Origin: Deltaproteobacteria bacterium
Lineage (GTDB): Bacteria > Myxococcota_A > Polyangia > HGW-17
DNA length: 36,323 nucleotides
Reading direction: 5' to 3'
Assembly (NCBI GenBank): GCA_016937155.1
Contig: JAFGWM010000072.1
Span: forward strand, 1-36,323
Numbering within the stretch: the stretch's first letter is position 1; the number at the start of each line of letters is the position of its first letter. The notes beneath the pieces were generated by a model, which had not been told where the DNA came from, searched no databases, and saw only the letters and a program-made list of their open reading frames with translations. The translations under genes were made by a program, and so were the position numbers. Below are positions 15,845 through 25,777 of this stretch, in pieces.

Positions 15845-15964
15845 AATCAGATGCTGCAAAGTTGATGGTGCCTCTCCGACAAATTCTGAACAAAAAATGT
15901 AACAAAAAAATTATTTTGCAGATAATTGTTATAAGAATGGTTTTCTGTGGAAGAAGGAATTTGG

Positions 15965-17797
15965 ATGAATACTGAAACTTCAGGTTTGGCACGTGATATT
16001 TTAAAACAAATTTTCGGTTATTCTGATTTCAGGTTTAATCAGGAGGAGATAATAAACGGTATACTAAGGGGAGAAGATGCATTTGTACTTATGCCGACAG
16101 GTGGAGGTAAATCCTTGATATACCAGATTCCTGGACTGATTTTTCCCGGTCTGACACTGGTGGTATCACCACTGATTTCACTTATGAAAGATCAGGTGGA
16201 TGCACTGAGAGAAAATGGAATAGGGGCAGAGTTTTTAAACTCATCCCTAAAGGCCTCAGAAAGGAAAAGAGTAATCGGGGATTTGAAAAGCGGGGTTCTT
16301 AAAATATTATATATTGCTCCGGAAAGACTTATGTCTGAAGACTTTCTTGATTTTCTCAGAAGTGTGGAAATTTCTCTTTTCGCTATAGATGAAGCACACT
16401 GCGTCAGTACCTGGGGACATGATTTCAGACCTGAATATGTAAAGCTTGGATTACTGAGAAAACTCTTTCCGGCCGTTCCATTGGTGGCTTTAACCGCAAC
16501 TGCCGATACTCATACCAGAAATGATATTGTGAACAGGTTAAAACTTGATGATGCAAAAGTTTATATCAGTTCTTTTGACCGGCCAAATATTACATATGTT
16601 GTTGAGGAAAAGAGGAAACCATTTGAAAGACTGGAGAAATTTCTGAATGAGCATGAAAGAGAGAGTGGAATTATTTATGTTCTTAGCAGGAAGAGAGCAG
16701 AAGAGTTAGCTGAAAAACTGGAAAAAAGAAATTTCTATGTATCAGCTTATCACGCTGGAATGAATTCATCCATGAGGGAAAGGGTTCAGGATGATTTTCT
16801 TCATGAAAGAATTGATATAGTTGTTGCTACTGTTGCTTTCGGTATGGGTATTGATAAATCGAACGTGAGATTCATTGTTCACTATGATCTCCCTCCAAAT
16901 ATTGAAAGTTATTATCAGGAAACAGGGAGAGCAGGAAGAGATGGACTTTCATCCACTGCATTACTGCTTTTTGGAATGAGAGATATCATGATCGCTAGAA
17001 GCCTCATTGAGAAAAGCTATAATCAGGAGCAGATTCGTATAAAAACTCATAAGCTTAATGCAATGGTTTCGTACGCCAAGGGAGTTTCATGCAGGCGAAG
17101 AGCTTTACTTGCGTATTTTGGAGAGATAAAATCAGAAAACTGTGGAAACTGCGATATTTGTCTGAATCCTGTGGTGACTCATGACTGTACAGATGATGCG
17201 CGCAAGGCACTTAGTGCTGTATACAGGCTTGGGCAATCCTTCGGTATAATTTATGTGAAAAGTGTTATAAAAGGCGAAATGTCTGAAAATGTAAGAAAAC
17301 GAGGTCATGATAAACTCAGTGTTTTTGGTATTGGTCGTGAAAAATCAGGATCTTACTGGGAATATCTGATAAACCAGTTGATTCATCACGGGTATTTATT
17401 TCAGGATATAACAAGATACAGTGTATTATGTCTGCATCCTTCTTCGAGACCTCTTCTCAGAGGTGAGATACAGTTTATAATTCCAGAAATGAGAGATAAT
17501 ATAAAAGCCACAGGAAAAGCGGCTAAAATAAAAAAAGGTCTTATGACCGGGGAAGATGTTGATGCAGATCTTCTGCTGAAACTTAAGGAAAAACGCACAG
17601 AGATCGCACGTAAATTTAAAAAACCTCCATTTGTAATTTTCAGTGATGCCTCTCTTTTGAGTATGGCACAGCTCAAACCATCTTCTCCGGATGAATTTAT
17701 TGAAGTTCATGGTGTTGGTAAGACAAAACTGAAAAAATACGGAGAGATCTTCCTTTCAATAATAAGGGCCCATCTGGAACAACCCTTTCCTGAGTGA
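15965..17797 (+). CDS. recQ: ATP-dependent DNA helicase RecQ
   Basis: A 610-residue RecQ helicase that unwinds DNA 3' to 5' in recombinational repair. It shows Walker A MPTGGGKS (43-50), the DEAH box (142-145), motif [12 protein letters not shown], the zinc-binding region with CRRR...CGNCDIC, an RQC region, and a C-terminal HRDC domain (about 530-605) with [14 protein letters not shown]. Length and domain order are those of full-length bacterial RecQ. The ATG at 15965 has AAGGA at good spacing; an in-frame GTG at 15947 has none. It is followed 62 nt later by rsmH. Confidence 0.96.
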   Translation: MNTETSGLARDILKQIFGYSDFRFNQEEIINGILRGEDAFVLMPTGGGKSLIYQIPGLIFPGLTLVVSPLISLMKDQVDALRENGIGAEFLNSSLKASERKRVIGDLKSGVLKILYIAPERLMSEDFLDFLRSVEISLFAIDEAHCVSTWGHDFRPEYVKLGLLRKLFPAVPLVALTATADTHTRNDIVNRLKLDDAKVYISSFDRPNITYVVEEKRKPFERLEKFLNEHERESGIIYVLSRKRAEELAEKLEKRNFYVSAYHAGMNSSMRERVQDDFLHERIDIVVATVAFGMGIDKSNVRFIVHYDLPPNIESYYQETGRAGRDGLSSTALLLFGMRDIMIARSLIEKSYNQEQIRIKTHKLNAMVSYAKGVSCRRRALLAYFGEIKSENCGNCDICLNPVVTHDCTDDARKALSAVYRLGQSFGIIYVKSVIKGEMSENVRKRGHDKLSVFGIGREKSGSYWEYLINQLIHHGYLFQDITRYSVLCLHPSSRPLLRGEIQFIIPEMRDNIKATGKAAKIKKGLMTGEDVDADLLLKLKEKRTEIARKFKKPPFVIFSDASLLSMAQLKPSSPDEFIEVHGVGKTKLKKYGEIFLSIIRAHLEQPFPE

Positions 17798-17859
17798 AAA
17801 AACATTCAAATTTTTGTGAAATCATCACTTGTGAGTAAAGTAACACAGGAGGATTTTCA

Positions 17860-18804
17860 TTGGAATATAACCATATCAGTGTACTGCATACTGAAGTTGC
17901 GCAAATTATCAAGGAAAACAGTCCAATTGAAACCGCTGTGGACGTAACTCTGGGGGGCGGTGGTCATACAACTCTACTGATAGAGGCTTTAACAGATAAC
18001 GGAAAGTTAATTGCCTTCGATAGAGATGCTGCAGCTTTAGATAATTTCAGAGAAAAGTATCAGAATGAAAAGTCGGTAATTCTGATAAACAGGAGTTTTT
18101 CTCAGTTTGAAGATGTGATGAAAGAGTCTGGAGTTGAGGGAGTTGATTTTATTCTGGCGGATCTGGGTATTTCTTCACATCAGGTGGATACCGCGGAAAG
18201 AGGATTCAGTTTTTCGAAATCAGGTCCTCTGGATATGAGAATGGATCGAAGCAGTGATTATACTCTCAAGGATTTTCTTGAAGAAACAGATGAATATGAA
18301 TTCATAAGGATACTAAGGGAATACGGTGAGGAACGTCAGGCCGCTAGAATTGCCAAAGGTGTTTTAGCCGCTTATGAAGCTGGAAGGATAAAAGATACGG
18401 CACAGTTGGCACAGATCATAAGTGACATTAAAAATATTCCTGCATGGAAAATTAAAACACATCCGGCCACAAAAAGTTTTCAGGCTTTAAGAATTCATAT
18501 CAATGATGAACTGGGAGAGTTGAAATCACTGCTTGAGAGTGTTCCTTCATTTTTGAATCGGGGAGGAGTTTTTTGTGTAATTACTTTTCATTCTCTTGAG
18601 GACAGACTTGTTAAACGTCTGTTTCATGATCTGGCACATCCCGAGAAACAGATTCCTGATCACATCATTCTGACAAGAGACGAGATGCCTGTTGCCAGAT
18701 TCGAGACATTTAAGAGCATAACTCCATCAAAAATGGAAATAGAACGTAATCCAAGAAGCCGTAGTTCAAGGCTGAGAATTCTCAGGAGAAATTATGAAGA
18801 TTGA
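17860..18804 (+). CDS. rsmH: 16S rRNA (cytosine(1402)-N(4))-methyltransferase RsmH
   Basis: A 314-residue SAM-dependent methyltransferase acting on C1402 of 16S rRNA. Motifs are the SAM-binding DVTLGGGGHT (28-37), LADLGISSHQVD, GPLDMRMD and the C-terminal NPRSRSSRLRILRR. The start is TTG, 7 nt after a perfect GGAGG; no ATG fits the family N-terminus (EYNHISVLHTEV). It is the first gene of the division and wall cluster. No mraZ lies upstream, where recQ is found instead. It overlaps ftsL by 11 nt. Confidence 0.96.
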   Translation: MEYNHISVLHTEVAQIIKENSPIETAVDVTLGGGGHTTLLIEALTDNGKLIAFDRDAAALDNFREKYQNEKSVILINRSFSQFEDVMKESGVEGVDFILADLGISSHQVDTAERGFSFSKSGPLDMRMDRSSDYTLKDFLEETDEYEFIRILREYGEERQAARIAKGVLAAYEAGRIKDTAQLAQIISDIKNIPAWKIKTHPATKSFQALRIHINDELGELKSLLESVPSFLNRGGVFCVITFHSLEDRLVKRLFHDLAHPEKQIPDHIILTRDEMPVARFETFKSITPSKMEIERNPRSRSSRLRILRRNYED

Positions 18805-19342
18805 AGATCTTTTTGGTACTGATGAGTTCCTTGCGCCTGAATCAGGTAGTGACAGCGGGGAGGATCTATCTGCATACTGTATCAGGACAGAAGAAGTATC
18901 TGAGAATAATAATGAATCATCCAGCGATGATGAAAAGATTCATGGTGTATGTGAAGAGATTATGGATCAGACTGAAGGAAATACCGTGGAAATTTCTTCA
19001 GGATTTTCCAGAACAGCAGTTGTTTTTACCATTGGTTTGATTATGGCAGGTCTGGTCGTATTAAGCATAGTAACCATATGGGTTAAAATCAGGAAGAACA
19101 CACTGAGTTATGAACTTGCTGCTCAGATTCGTCTAATGAAAAAGTTGTCAAAGAAAAAAGCTCTGTATAAGCTCGAGTACAGTTATCTCAGAAGCACTGA
19201 TCGCATCAGGGAAAATATCAACATCAAAAACTGGGTGGAGGTAGTTCCCAAAAATATAGTTCACGTGAAGATGAAAAACGGCAGTTCCGTATCCCGTAAT
19301 AAAATCAGGCTTTCCCGCAAGAATAATCCCGGACCCCCATAA
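18794..19342 (+). CDS. ftsL: FtsL-like cell division protein
   Basis: A 182-residue bitopic membrane protein assigned to FtsL by position (between rsmH and ftsI) and topology. It has a cytoplasmic N-terminus of about 73 residues, one membrane segment (about 74-97), and a short periplasmic coiled-coil-like part of about 85 residues (LAAQIRLMKKLSKKKALYKL...). FtsL joins FtsB and FtsQ to activate septal wall synthesis. The acidic, Ser/Asp/Glu-rich N-terminal extension is long compared with classical FtsL. AGGAG lies 5 nt before the ATG. Sequence identity within the FtsL family is always low, so the call rests on context. Confidence 0.75.
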   Translation: MKIEDLFGTDEFLAPESGSDSGEDLSAYCIRTEEVSENNNESSSDDEKIHGVCEEIMDQTEGNTVEISSGFSRTAVVFTIGLIMAGLVVLSIVTIWVKIRKNTLSYELAAQIRLMKKLSKKKALYKLEYSYLRSTDRIRENINIKNWVEVVPKNIVHVKMKNGSSVSRNKIRLSRKNNPGPP

Positions 19343-19355
19343 GGAGCTCAGGCAT

Positions 19356-21620
19356 ATGAACGTCCGAAAAATAAAAAAAACTGATAAGGAATCTGCAACT
19401 CGAGATTACAGCTCTCAGGAATTAAAACTTCAATTGAGACGGCTGCTTCATGTGGGAGGTGTTGTATCGGCAGTTCTGGCATTTTTATTCTACAGTGCTT
19501 TCCGTATTCAGGTTGTTCAGGGCTCAAAGCATTCAAATATAGTGAAGCAGCTCAGTTTCACAAAAAGAAGTCTACCGATGGAAAGGGGTTTCATTCTTGA
19601 CCGTAAGAACCATCCACTTGCTGTCCCTACGGAGTTGCCCAGCGCTGCTGTGGATCCATTGAAGCTGGCATATGTTTTGACGGAAAACTCCACGGAATTT
19701 AACGGAAAACTCAGTGGTAGTGAAAATTATGAAAAAAGGAAAAAGCTGGCATTGTCAGCTAGACTTCATTCTCAGATTATTGATTTAAGCAACAAAATAG
19801 CTCTAGCCATACATGAGGATCCATATATTATCAGTGAAAAACTGTTCGCTTCGATAATCAGGGGCCAGAGATTTATATATCTCAAAAGACAGATAACAGG
19901 TGAGGAAGTTCAGAATCTGAAGGAAATTGGGATGCCCCGGGGTGTTCTATATTTCCCAAGAGAATCATCAAGACATTATCCTGAAAGGCAGCTTGCAGCT
20001 CATGTTCTTGGTTTTACAAGTGTTGACGGAGATGGTGTCGAAGGAGTTGAAAGATATTTCAATATTGAGTTAAAAGGGACCACTTCAAGAATTAGAGCTC
20101 AAAAAGATGCAAAACGTGGAATTATGTTCATTAACGGACTTCCTGATATTCAGGTAAGTGGAGCAAACCATGTGGTTCTCACAATTGATTCAAGAATACA
20201 GGCGGATACTGAAAAACACCTTCAATATGGTCTTGAATATTTCAAGGCAAAATATGGCAGTGCAATTGTTATGGATGCAAAGACCGGCGAAATACTTTCA
20301 ATGGCCAATGCACCACTGTTTGATCCCGGAAGACGTCATGAAATTGATCAGCGATTTTACAGAAACAGAGCTTTTGTTGATGCATACGAGCTTGGTAGTG
20401 TAGTGAAACCATTGACAATGCTCGGAGCGCTGGCAAGTGGGAGAATTAAGGCGGACAGTGATATACCACTGGATTTTAAGGTTACATTCAGAGATAAAGC
20501 CCCATGGACGCCAAAGGATCATATTTCAATAAGCAGGGGCTCCATTAAACCAATTGAAATAATTTCAAAAAGTTCAAATAAGGGAATTGCAAAAGTCGCA
20601 GAGCTTATGGGTGAAAAGAGCCTTTATTCCCTCTTTGTAAAACTGGGGTTTGGAATGCCCACAGGAATTGAGCTTCCATCAGAACCGGATGGTAAACTTC
20701 CTCCTCTGAGATTGTGGACGAGTAAGGTTTATCTGGCAACACACTCTTATGGTCATGGAATTACTCTGACACTGGCTCAGTTAGTGCAGGCATACAGTGT
20801 ATTTGCCAATGAAGGAAGGATAGTCCGGCCTCATATTGTCAGGTATGTTGTGGATGATAACAGTGAAATTGTGAGCTGTAATTCCCCTGTGAGTTGTGGT
20901 AATCCACCCAAACTGAGACGGGTCGTTTCATCGAAATCAAGCGTGAAGGAAGTGGTTGAAATGATGAAAGCTGTTGTAACCGGAGGAACCGGGCAGAAAG
21001 CTGATCTTAGAAAATGGGGCTACAGCGCCGCCGGGAAAACGGGTACTGCAGAAAAGGTTGAAAAGGGTCTTGCCTATAGTCAGAATCACAACAGGGTAAC
21101 ATTTGTAGGTCTTGTTCCAGCGGATAATCCGAGGGTGGTGATAGCTGTTATGTATGATGATCCTGAAGGTGATCCTGAGACCGCCAGACCTGATGATGCT
21201 AAATCAGAACTGCGAAAGGATGCCGGTTACGTGGCAGCTCCGATCTTCGCAAAAATAGCAAGGAGCGTAATGTACCGACTTGGGGTAGCTCCGGATCTTC
21301 AAATCAGTATTAAAAAGGATGGAAAATCCGTAAAGAGCGAACTTCCTGTTACAAAACCTTACTTCCCCCCACTTCCTGCCCCTGAAAAGATTGTTATGCC
21401 TGATTTTGCAGGTAAAACCCTCGGTGAAAGTATGGATCTTCTCTCTGAGCTGGGGGTCAAATGTCGTATCAGAGGAAATGGGGTTGTTATCAGTCAGAAT
21501 CCCCCACCGGGTGGCCCATTCAATAACTGCCAGCTTAAACTTTCGGTGCATCCTGATGACAGAGATTCAAAGGATGATGAACCCGGTGAAACAGAAAATA
21601 ATTCTAAACGGAAACAATAA
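19356..21620 (+). CDS. ftsI: Septal peptidoglycan transpeptidase FtsI (PBP3-type) with a PASTA domain
   Basis: A 754-residue class B penicillin-binding protein with one N-terminal membrane segment (about 32-50). A dimerisation region precedes the transpeptidase domain, which holds the three active-site motifs: SVVK (Ser348 to Lys351), SSN (406-408) and KTG within SAAGKTGTAEK. A single PASTA domain (about 684-735, MPDFAGKTLGESMDLLSELG...) and a charged tail follow. PASTA-bearing FtsI/SpoVD proteins are common outside the gammaproteobacteria. The residue before the Gly of the SxxK block is Leu (YELGS) rather than the usual Pro. AAGGAG lies 9 nt before the ATG. murE starts immediately after the stop. 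Confidence 0.95.
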   Translation: MNVRKIKKTDKESATRDYSSQELKLQLRRLLHVGGVVSAVLAFLFYSAFRIQVVQGSKHSNIVKQLSFTKRSLPMERGFILDRKNHPLAVPTELPSAAVDPLKLAYVLTENSTEFNGKLSGSENYEKRKKLALSARLHSQIIDLSNKIALAIHEDPYIISEKLFASIIRGQRFIYLKRQITGEEVQNLKEIGMPRGVLYFPRESSRHYPERQLAAHVLGFTSVDGDGVEGVERYFNIELKGTTSRIRAQKDAKRGIMFINGLPDIQVSGANHVVLTIDSRIQADTEKHLQYGLEYFKAKYGSAIVMDAKTGEILSMANAPLFDPGRRHEIDQRFYRNRAFVDAYELGSVVKPLTMLGALASGRIKADSDIPLDFKVTFRDKAPWTPKDHISISRGSIKPIEIISKSSNKGIAKVAELMGEKSLYSLFVKLGFGMPTGIELPSEPDGKLPPLRLWTSKVYLATHSYGHGITLTLAQLVQAYSVFANEGRIVRPHIVRYVVDDNSEIVSCNSPVSCGNPPKLRRVVSSKSSVKEVVEMMKAVVTGGTGQKADLRKWGYSAAGKTGTAEKVEKGLAYSQNHNRVTFVGLVPADNPRVVIAVMYDDPEGDPETARPDDAKSELRKDAGYVAAPIFAKIARSVMYRLGVAPDLQISIKKDGKSVKSELPVTKPYFPPLPAPEKIVMPDFAGKTLGESMDLLSELGVKCRIRGNGVVISQNPPPGGPFNNCQLKLSVHPDDRDSKDDEPGETENNSKRKQ

Positions 21621-23135
21621 ATGAAATCAGAAATGAATATTTCAATTGGAAAAATTCTGGAAACTGCCGGCGTGGTGAATATCCCGGATGCACTATGCAG
21701 TGTTGAAGCATCTGTAGTAACCGCAGATACCAGGAAATTAAAAAAGAATGGTGTTTTTCTGGCATTGAAGGGAATTTCCAGCGATGGACATGAGTACCTG
21801 GAAAAGGCTCAATCTATGGGAGCTGCAGTAGCTGTAGTGGAGAAAATTAGCCCGGCAGTCAGTCTGCCACAGTTTGTGATTCCTTCCACACGTGAAATTT
21901 GGGGAGTTGTGCTAGCGGCTTTTTTCGGAAATCCTGAAAAAAAAATGAAATTCATTGGAATCACAGGGACAAACGGAAAAACCACCACCACATATATACT
22001 TGAAAAAATTCTTGCGACCGAGGGAATAAAAACCGGAATTATCGGAACTGTGGAATACCGTTATGGTGACACCAGAATACCGTCGAGTTTCACATCACCT
22101 GATCCCGAAATTCTTTATCCGGTATTAAAGGAGATGGCGGATAACAGTGTTGAAACTGTTATTATGGAAGTATCAAGCCATAGCCTTGCACAGCGCAGGG
22201 TTGGCGGGTTATTTTTTAATGCAGCTCTTCTTACCAATTTTACTCAGGATCATCTCGATTTTCATAAAACAATGGATGAATATGCCGCCGCCAAAAGAAT
22301 GCTATTTTCTGAACATCTGGTATCTAATGCTGCAGTTTTTGCCTGGAATGAAACAGGTAATCTATCTGAAATAATTCCTGAAGATATTAACTGTGTGTAT
22401 TATGGTTCGCGGTCTGCCGATGTGAGGTGTGACGTACTTATCGAAAACATGAACTGCTCAATTCAGGGAATTGAGGCATCTCTATCATGGAACGGGGAAA
22501 AAGAAGCATTTTCTTCAGGATTAATTGGAGAACATAATATCCTGAATGTCACAGGGGCAATATTGCTTGCTTCTGCCATGGGTATAAAAATTGATAAAGC
22601 TGCAAAGTCAGTCTCAAATGTTGTTGTGCCTGGTCGACTGGCAAGGGTAAATGGAATTATCCCTGTTTTTGTTGATTATGCACATACCCCGGATGCTCTC
22701 GACAGGGCTCAAAGCGCTCTCAGAGGATTGATTGACGGAAAACTAATCACTGTTTTCGGGTGTGGTGGTGACCGGGATGCCGATAAACGTCCTAAAATGG
22801 GAAAGAGTGTTGATCTGGGAAGTGATGTTGGTGTTGTTACAAGTGATAATCCAAGAACTGAGGATCCTGTCACCATTATTGAGGCTATACTGGGGGGAAT
22901 GAATGGCCCCATTCTAGACTCCGGTTCAGCACCGGGTGAACACTGCCATGTGGTTATACCCGATAGAGCTGAAGCAATAAACTGGGCGATTAAACGTGCA
23001 GGGATGTCTGACTGTGTTCTTATAGCCGGGAAAGGGCATGAGGATTATCAGATTATTGGCCACCACAAAATTCATTTCGATGATTCTGAAGTTTCTGCAA
23101 AAGCATTGAGAGAAAAAAATGAAAATCAGTCTTGA
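21621..23135 (+). CDS. murE: UDP-MurNAc-L-Ala-D-Glu:meso-diaminopimelate ligase MurE
   Basis: A 504-residue Mur ligase that adds the third amino acid to the peptidoglycan stem. It has the ATP-binding GTNGKTTTT (116-124), the probable carbamylated lysine in AAAKRMLF (Lys225), and GCGGDRDADKRPKM. The specificity motif DNPR (409-412) indicates meso-diaminopimelate rather than lysine. GKGHEDYQ lies near the C-terminus. The ATG directly abuts the ftsI stop; an alternative in-frame ATG is 12 nt later and neither has a strong ribosome-binding site, so coupling to ftsI is likely. It overlaps murF by 17 nt. Confidence 0.96.
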   Translation: MKSEMNISIGKILETAGVVNIPDALCSVEASVVTADTRKLKKNGVFLALKGISSDGHEYLEKAQSMGAAVAVVEKISPAVSLPQFVIPSTREIWGVVLAAFFGNPEKKMKFIGITGTNGKTTTTYILEKILATEGIKTGIIGTVEYRYGDTRIPSSFTSPDPEILYPVLKEMADNSVETVIMEVSSHSLAQRRVGGLFFNAALLTNFTQDHLDFHKTMDEYAAAKRMLFSEHLVSNAAVFAWNETGNLSEIIPEDINCVYYGSRSADVRCDVLIENMNCSIQGIEASLSWNGEKEAFSSGLIGEHNILNVTGAILLASAMGIKIDKAAKSVSNVVVPGRLARVNGIIPVFVDYAHTPDALDRAQSALRGLIDGKLITVFGCGGDRDADKRPKMGKSVDLGSDVGVVTSDNPRTEDPVTIIEAILGGMNGPILDSGSAPGEHCHVVIPDRAEAINWAIKRAGMSDCVLIAGKGHEDYQIIGHHKIHFDDSEVSAKALREKNENQS

Positions 23136-24486
23136 TAAGGTTTTAATCGGTGTTGTGCCTGCTGAAGAAATTGTATCGGACCTGAAGGATTTAGTATGCA
23201 GTGGTCTCAGTGTAGATTCCAGAACCTGTGAACCCGGAAACCTTTATTTTGCTGTTGCTGGCGAAAGGGCTGATGGTCATGATTATATCCAAAATGCATT
23301 TGAAAACGGTGCAGTTGCCGTAGTTGTTGAAAAAGATACAACTCACCCAGATCATCCAATCTTTAAGGTTGAAAATTCCTTAAAAGCGCTGGGAAAATGT
23401 GGGGCGAATATAAGAAACAGTATGGAAAACTGTAAGTTTATAGCAGTTACAGGTAGCTGTGGAAAGACCTCAACCAAGGAAATTTTGGGGACAGTCTTTT
23501 CATCAGTTGGAACTGCATTTTCCACAAAAGGAAATCTGAATAATCATATAGGAGTTCCACTTACCCTTGGACAGCACAGTGGAGATGAAAAATTCAGTGT
23601 TATCGAAATGGGTATGAACCATTTTGAAGAAATAGATTATCTTGCCACTATCGTAAGACCTTATGGAGCAATAATAACCTCGATTTGTCCGGTGCATCTT
23701 GAGGGTGTAGGTACTCTGGATGGTGTGAGAGAAGCAAAATCAGAAGTTATTGATCACATTTTACCTGGAGGATTTGTATGTATTCCTGCCGGTGAAAGTT
23801 ATCTTCGGAAAAAAGCTCTGGAAAATAAGTTAAGGATACTGACATTTGGTGAAAAGGATGCTGATTTTACTGTTTCAGATTGCTTTGTATCCCTAAATAA
23901 AACAGATTTTATTTTAAATTATCCTTCTGGAAGGTTGAATGTTTCAATTCCTCTACCTGGTAAACATCAGGCATTAAACACCGCAGCAGCTTTGGCAGCT
24001 GCATACGCAACTGAAATTGAAATTGATTCTCTTATTCAAAGTCTCGAAAAAACAGTGCTCCCCGGTTCGAGAAGCAGTGTGGAAAACCACTGCGGGATAA
24101 CAGTTTTTAATGACTGTTACAACTCTAGTCCCGACTCAATGAGAAACGTGTGTGAGATGGTTGAGGGTCTGAGAGGGTATTTAAATACTCATTTTCTTCT
24201 TGGAGACATGCTTGAACTGGGCAGTGAATCAGAAAAACTTCATATTCTTGTGGGCGAGTATGTAAGAAAATGTAATCCTGAAACTGTTACCTGGGTGGGT
24301 AAAATGGGATATGCATTTCAAAATGGACTGGGAATGGATGCATTTCTGACTGAGGACTTGTATGAAGCGGCTGAAAATGTGGTTAAAAATTTGAGTTCTG
24401 GTGATCTGCTTGTTATTAAGGGTTCAAGAGGAATAAACCTTGATGCAGCTTATAATACAGTTGTGAAGAAACTCGGAGAAAAATAA
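23119..24486 (+). CDS. murF: UDP-MurNAc-tripeptide:D-Ala-D-Ala ligase MurF
   Basis: A 455-residue Mur ligase that adds D-Ala-D-Ala to complete the UDP-MurNAc-pentapeptide. It has the N-terminal SVDSRTCEPGNLYFAVAGER block (31-50), the ATP-binding TGSCGKTS (111-118), GNLNNHIGVPLTL, EMGMNHFEEI, and the C-terminal NDCYNSSPDSMR and LLGDMLELG. The start lies inside the end of murE, and no separate strong ribosome-binding site is needed if translation is coupled. The stop is 2 nt from mraY. Confidence 0.96.
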   Translation: MKISLDKVLIGVVPAEEIVSDLKDLVCSGLSVDSRTCEPGNLYFAVAGERADGHDYIQNAFENGAVAVVVEKDTTHPDHPIFKVENSLKALGKCGANIRNSMENCKFIAVTGSCGKTSTKEILGTVFSSVGTAFSTKGNLNNHIGVPLTLGQHSGDEKFSVIEMGMNHFEEIDYLATIVRPYGAIITSICPVHLEGVGTLDGVREAKSEVIDHILPGGFVCIPAGESYLRKKALENKLRILTFGEKDADFTVSDCFVSLNKTDFILNYPSGRLNVSIPLPGKHQALNTAAALAAAYATEIEIDSLIQSLEKTVLPGSRSSVENHCGITVFNDCYNSSPDSMRNVCEMVEGLRGYLNTHFLLGDMLELGSESEKLHILVGEYVRKCNPETVTWVGKMGYAFQNGLGMDAFLTEDLYEAAENVVKNLSSGDLLVIKGSRGINLDAAYNTVVKKLGEK

Positions 24487-24488
24487 TA

Positions 24489-25613
24489 ATGTTTTTTCAT
24501 CTTTCCATATGGATTCGTGAAGTTACAGACAGCTTTAACTGGCTGAATGTATTCAGATACACATCCACCAGAGTTGTTCTATCAACACTCACAGCTCTTA
24601 TTATTTCATTTCTGCTTTCACCATGGTTTATAAAACGTTTGCAGAATCAGCAACTTGCTCAGCCTATTCGTGATGATGGACCTGAAACTCATCTTGCAAA
24701 AGTTGGAACTCCCACCATGGGGGGAACCCTGATTTTATTTTCACTTGTTATTCCAACAATTTTATGGGCTGACTTGAGCAATATTTATATATGGGTAGTG
24801 CTTACAGTCACCACACTTTATGGAGTTCTGGGTTTTCTGGACGACTATCTGAAAATTTCAAAAAAATCAAGCGCAGGGCTTCCCGGGCGATTTAAGCTAG
24901 TTTTCCAGATTCTGGTTGCAGGGGCTGTATTTTATTATCTTTACGGAACAAATGTCACTGGACTCAGTGATACGATGAAATACAAGGTTGCATTACCCTT
25001 TATTGATGTGGACTCTTATCCAGTACTTCCTATGGCGCTTTTTATTCTTTTTGCAATGGTTGTTGTTGTGGGAAGTTCCAATGCTGTAAATCTGACGGAT
25101 GGTCTTGATGGTCTGGCAATAGGTCCTGTGATCCTGAATGCGTTTATTTTCATGATTTTTGCGTATGCTCATGGAGCAATATTCTACGGTAAACCTGTAG
25201 CAGAGTATCTAAAAATTATGCACATACCGGGGGTAGAGGAACTCATCATTTTCTGTGGTGCTGTAATTGGAGCGGGAATAGGATTCCTATGGTACAATAC
25301 ATATCCTGCAAGTGTTTTTATGGGTGATGTTGGTTCACTGGCTCTGGGTGGTGGAATTGGCTCTCTTGCGGTAATCACAAAAAATGAATTTGTTCTTCTT
25401 CTCAGTGGTGGAATTTTTGTTATGGAGGCACTGAGTGTAATAATACAGGTGTTTTATTTTAAAGTCAGCGGTGGTAAAAGAATTTTTCTAATGGCTCCAA
25501 TTCACCATCATTTCGAGAAGAAAGGGTGGGCAGAGCCTAAAGTAATTGTTAGATTCTGGGTCATTTCTTTTATTCTTAGTCTGCTTGCTCTTGTTACACT
25601 AAAGCTTCACTGA
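24489..25613 (+). CDS. mraY: Phospho-N-acetylmuramoyl-pentapeptide transferase MraY
   Basis: A 374-residue polytopic membrane enzyme that transfers phospho-MurNAc-pentapeptide to undecaprenyl phosphate, giving lipid I. It has about ten membrane segments. Family motifs are HLAKVGTPTMGG, GFLDDYLK, the catalytic NLTDGLDGLA, MGDVGSLALGG and PIHHHFEKKGW. The length is slightly above the usual 360 because of a short N-terminal extension. GGAG lies about 10 nt before the ATG. It is the last gene of the visible cluster: murD, ftsW, murG and the rest of a typical dcw cluster do not follow. Confidence 0.97.
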   Translation: MFFHLSIWIREVTDSFNWLNVFRYTSTRVVLSTLTALIISFLLSPWFIKRLQNQQLAQPIRDDGPETHLAKVGTPTMGGTLILFSLVIPTILWADLSNIYIWVVLTVTTLYGVLGFLDDYLKISKKSSAGLPGRFKLVFQILVAGAVFYYLYGTNVTGLSDTMKYKVALPFIDVDSYPVLPMALFILFAMVVVVGSSNAVNLTDGLDGLAIGPVILNAFIFMIFAYAHGAIFYGKPVAEYLKIMHIPGVEELIIFCGAVIGAGIGFLWYNTYPASVFMGDVGSLALGGGIGSLAVITKNEFVLLLSGGIFVMEALSVIIQVFYFKVSGGKRIFLMAPIHHHFEKKGWAEPKVIVRFWVISFILSLLALVTLKLH

Positions 25614-25777
25614 TAAAAGTTATTCTGTTGTGGCAGGGTCAGTCCGTAAACTCTTTTGTAGTATAAAAAACTAATTTTAATGGGAAAAAATAAATCATTT
25701 GGAATAAATTGAACGCCGGTATATTGTCCATTTGTAAACAGCGCCTGACGGGCATAACATTTATCGGAGGACCAAAA

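Noticed and set aside
15810-15992. 60-codon minus-strand open frame upstream of recQ
   Set aside because: Overlaps the recQ start, has a biased AT-rich composition, and no recognisable motif or ribosome-binding site.
25614-25777. Terminator after mraY
   Set aside because: No stable hairpin followed by a T-run is visible in the 164-nt gap.
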